NCBI RefSeq assembly: GCF_001428245.1 | Contig: NZ_LMRV01000035.1 | Location: forward strand, 1 to 64,000 | Origin: Paenibacillus sp. Soil522 | GTDB lineage: Bacteria; Bacillota; Bacilli; Paenibacillales; Paenibacillaceae | Direction of reading: 5' to 3' | DNA: 64,000 nucleotides | Shown: in pieces, positions 62,646 through 64,000 of the stretch | Position numbering within the stretch: position 1 is the first letter of the stretch | Layout: each line of letters begins with the position of its first letter | Made by a program: the position numbers and the translations under genes | The notes under the pieces: model-generated | Told to the model about the DNA's origin: nothing | Seen by the model: only the letters and a program-made list of their open reading frames with translations | Database searches by the model: none

Positions 62646-64000
62646 TCAGTCGCCAAATACGCTCTCGGCAAGCAGCTCCGCCACATCCCGGGCAATCACC
62701 TTCTCGTCCGCGGATAACGCCTTTAAGCCATCCTCCATCATCGTTAAGCAATACGGACAGGCGGAGCTGATCACCGACGGCTTCACCTCAAGCGCTTGAG
62801 CGGTTCTGGCATGATTGACCCGGGTTCCCGAATGCTCCTCCATCCACATCAAACCGCCGCCCGCGCCGCAGCACATCCCGTTTGATCGAGAGCGCTCCAT
62901 CTCTTCAATCGTTACCCCCGGAATGGCGCGCAGCAGGCTGCGCGGCGCCTCGTAGCTGTCGTTGTAGCGGCCCAGATAGCAGGAATCGTGAACGGTCACC
63001 CGCTCATCGATCGTATACACCGGCTTCAACAACCCTTTCGCAAGCAGACGCGCCAGCATCTCGGTATGATGCTCCACGATAACATCAGGACGGAGACCAA
63101 AGTCACCATACTCGTTTTTGAACGTGTTATAGGTATGCGGGCAAGCGGTCACGATGTGCGTGATGTCATATTTGCTGAGCGTCTCTATATTCTCGCGGCA
63201 CAGCTCTTGAAAGAGCAGCTCGTTGCCGATCCGCCTTGCCGTGTCGCCGGAGCTTTTCTCCTCCAAGCCCAGTGTCGCGAAGCTGATGCCCGCATGGTCC
63301 AGCAGCCGCACCACATCGTACAAAACGCGGCGGCTGCGCATATCGTACGCTCCCATCGAGCCAGCCCAGAGCAGGATATCGGCCTTCTGGCCCTGCCGCC
63401 TCAGCTCCTGCATCGTTGCGACCCGAATGCCGGTGCGGCTCTCGCAATCGGCTATCCAAGCGGCACGCTCGGCGCGCGGCAAGCCCCAAGGATTGCTTTG
63501 ACGCTCGATGTTCTGCAGCGCGCGCTGCCCATCGCTTGGCAGCCTGCCTTCCATCAGCACCAGGTAACGGCGCATATCGATGATTTTGTCGACATGCTCA
63601 TTGCCTACCGGACATTGCTCCTCGCAATTGCGGCAGGTCGTGCACGCCCAAAGCTCCTCCTCGGTCAAAACCTCGCCGATCAGCTCCACCTCCTCCGGCT
63701 TTGCAGCTTCGCGTATGCTCCATGCGCCTGCCTGCGCAGCCATCGTCGGCTCAATCGTCGTTCCCCCCGCGTAGGCCGTCTCCCAAGCGGTCAGCACTCC
63801 TCCCATCACATGAGCGTAAGGAGCATTTGCTTTGGATTTCCACAATCCGGCAGGAAGCCATGGCGACTTGGACGTGATTGCAGCTCCTTTTTCGGTCAAA
63901 TGATCCCTCAGCTTTACGATGAGATGCATCGGCGACAGCAGCTTGCCGGTATTCGAAGCCGGACAAACATTCGTACAACGGCCGCATTCGACGCAAGCAT
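62646..64000 (-). CDS. fadF: Iron-sulfur oxidoreductase FadF-like (partial, runs off the window)
   Basis: At least 451 residues; the frame is open to the window edge (ACVECGRCTNVCPASNTGKL at the far end). Two 4Fe-4S motifs are visible (CVECGRCTNVCP and CTTCRNCEEQCPVGNEH), followed by two CCG-type domains (VTACPHTYNTFKNEYG; VHDSCYLGRYND; CCGAGGGLMWMEE; SSACPYCLTMMEDG) as in heterodisulfide-reductase subunit D and GlcF proteins. Next to fadN-fadA-fadE it fits FadF, thought to pass electrons from ETF to the quinone pool. The N-terminal membrane part, if present, is outside the window. Confidence 0.85.
   Translation of the reverse strand, partial: ACVECGRCTNVCPASNTGKLLSPMHLIVKLRDHLTEKGAAITSKSPWLPAGLWKSKANAPYAHVMGGVLTAWETAYAGGTTIEPTMAAQAGAWSIREAAKPEEVELIGEVLTEEELWACTTCRNCEEQCPVGNEHVDKIIDMRRYLVLMEGRLPSDGQRALQNIERQSNPWGLPRAERAAWIADCESRTGIRVATMQELRRQGQKADILLWAGSMGAYDMRSRRVLYDVVRLLDHAGISFATLGLEEKSSGDTARRIGNELLFQELCRENIETLSKYDITHIVTACPHTYNTFKNEYGDFGLRPDVIVEHHTEMLARLLAKGLLKPVYTIDERVTVHDSCYLGRYNDSYEAPRSLLRAIPGVTIEEMERSRSNGMCCGAGGGLMWMEEHSGTRVNHARTAQALEVKPSVISSACPYCLTMMEDGLKALSADEKVIARDVAELLAESVFGD

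Overview
The window looks like the chromosome of an endospore-forming member of the Paenibacillaceae (a Paenibacillus-like Firmicute). This rests on strong AGGAGG-type ribosome binding sites, many GTG/TTG starts, sucrose-type ribonucleic antiterminator (RAT) sites served by a BglG/LicT-type protein, CcpA-type cre sites, coat-like low-complexity proteins and a fadF-N-A-E beta-oxidation cluster of Bacillus type. No rRNA, tRNA or CRISPR array was seen.

Layout. 1-3.0 kb is a graveyard: the end of an IS3-family element, a substrate-binding-protein tail, a DUF2238 gene split by a PilZ-containing segment, a transposase scrap, a GH43 tail and a TPR scrap. 3.1-5.2 kb holds a GH27 alpha-galactosidase and an intact DUF2238 membrane protein. 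5.4-9.9 kb is a glycogen operon (glgC-glgD-GH15) behind a sigma-A promoter overlapped by a cre-like site. 10-21.2 kb is sensory: a PAS histidine kinase, a LacI regulator, a coat-like small protein, an alpha/beta hydrolase, and a four-gene operon (hybrid kinase, CheR, REC-PAS-kinase, sugar-binding protein). 21.8-25.9 kb has an SRPBCC gene behind an ArsR vestige, a Lys/Ser/Gly-rich coat-like gene, and a three-gene operon of an Lgt-like protein, a radical SAM enzyme resembling archaeal tetraether lipid synthase (Tes), and a small membrane protein. 26.3-30.6 kb is one very large secreted GH32 protein. 31.1-34.4 kb carries an XRE-controlled membrane-protein operon, an MDR oxidoreductase and a DUF975 protein. 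34.5-40.3 kb has an acetyltransferase, several gene relics, an RCC1-repeat protein and a sulfurtransferase. 40.4-43.5 kb is a two-component system with a membrane molybdopterin oxidoreductase. 44-52.9 kb is the fructan/sucrose locus. 53-64 kb holds map, two small genes and the fatty-acid oxidation cluster, whose last gene runs off the right edge.

How the parts fit. In the fructan locus a secreted protein with two complete GH68 (levansucrase-type) domains, a GH32 levanase-type enzyme, a sucrose-type PTS permease (EIIBC plus separate EIIA) and a LicT/SacT-type antiterminator form one circuit. Both glycosidase transcripts begin with a RAT followed by a terminator, so sucrose uptake should switch on levan synthesis and breakdown. 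The 1416-residue GH32 protein at 26 kb adds another extracellular fructan enzyme under a cre-like site.

The most unusual items are the tandem GH68 protein, the Tes-like radical SAM/Lgt-like operon, four direct-orientation relics of a sulfurtransferase 3' end that bracket two accessory genes (the large GH32 gene and the RCC1 gene), and three full-length genes whose best-supported start codon is AUU or AUA.
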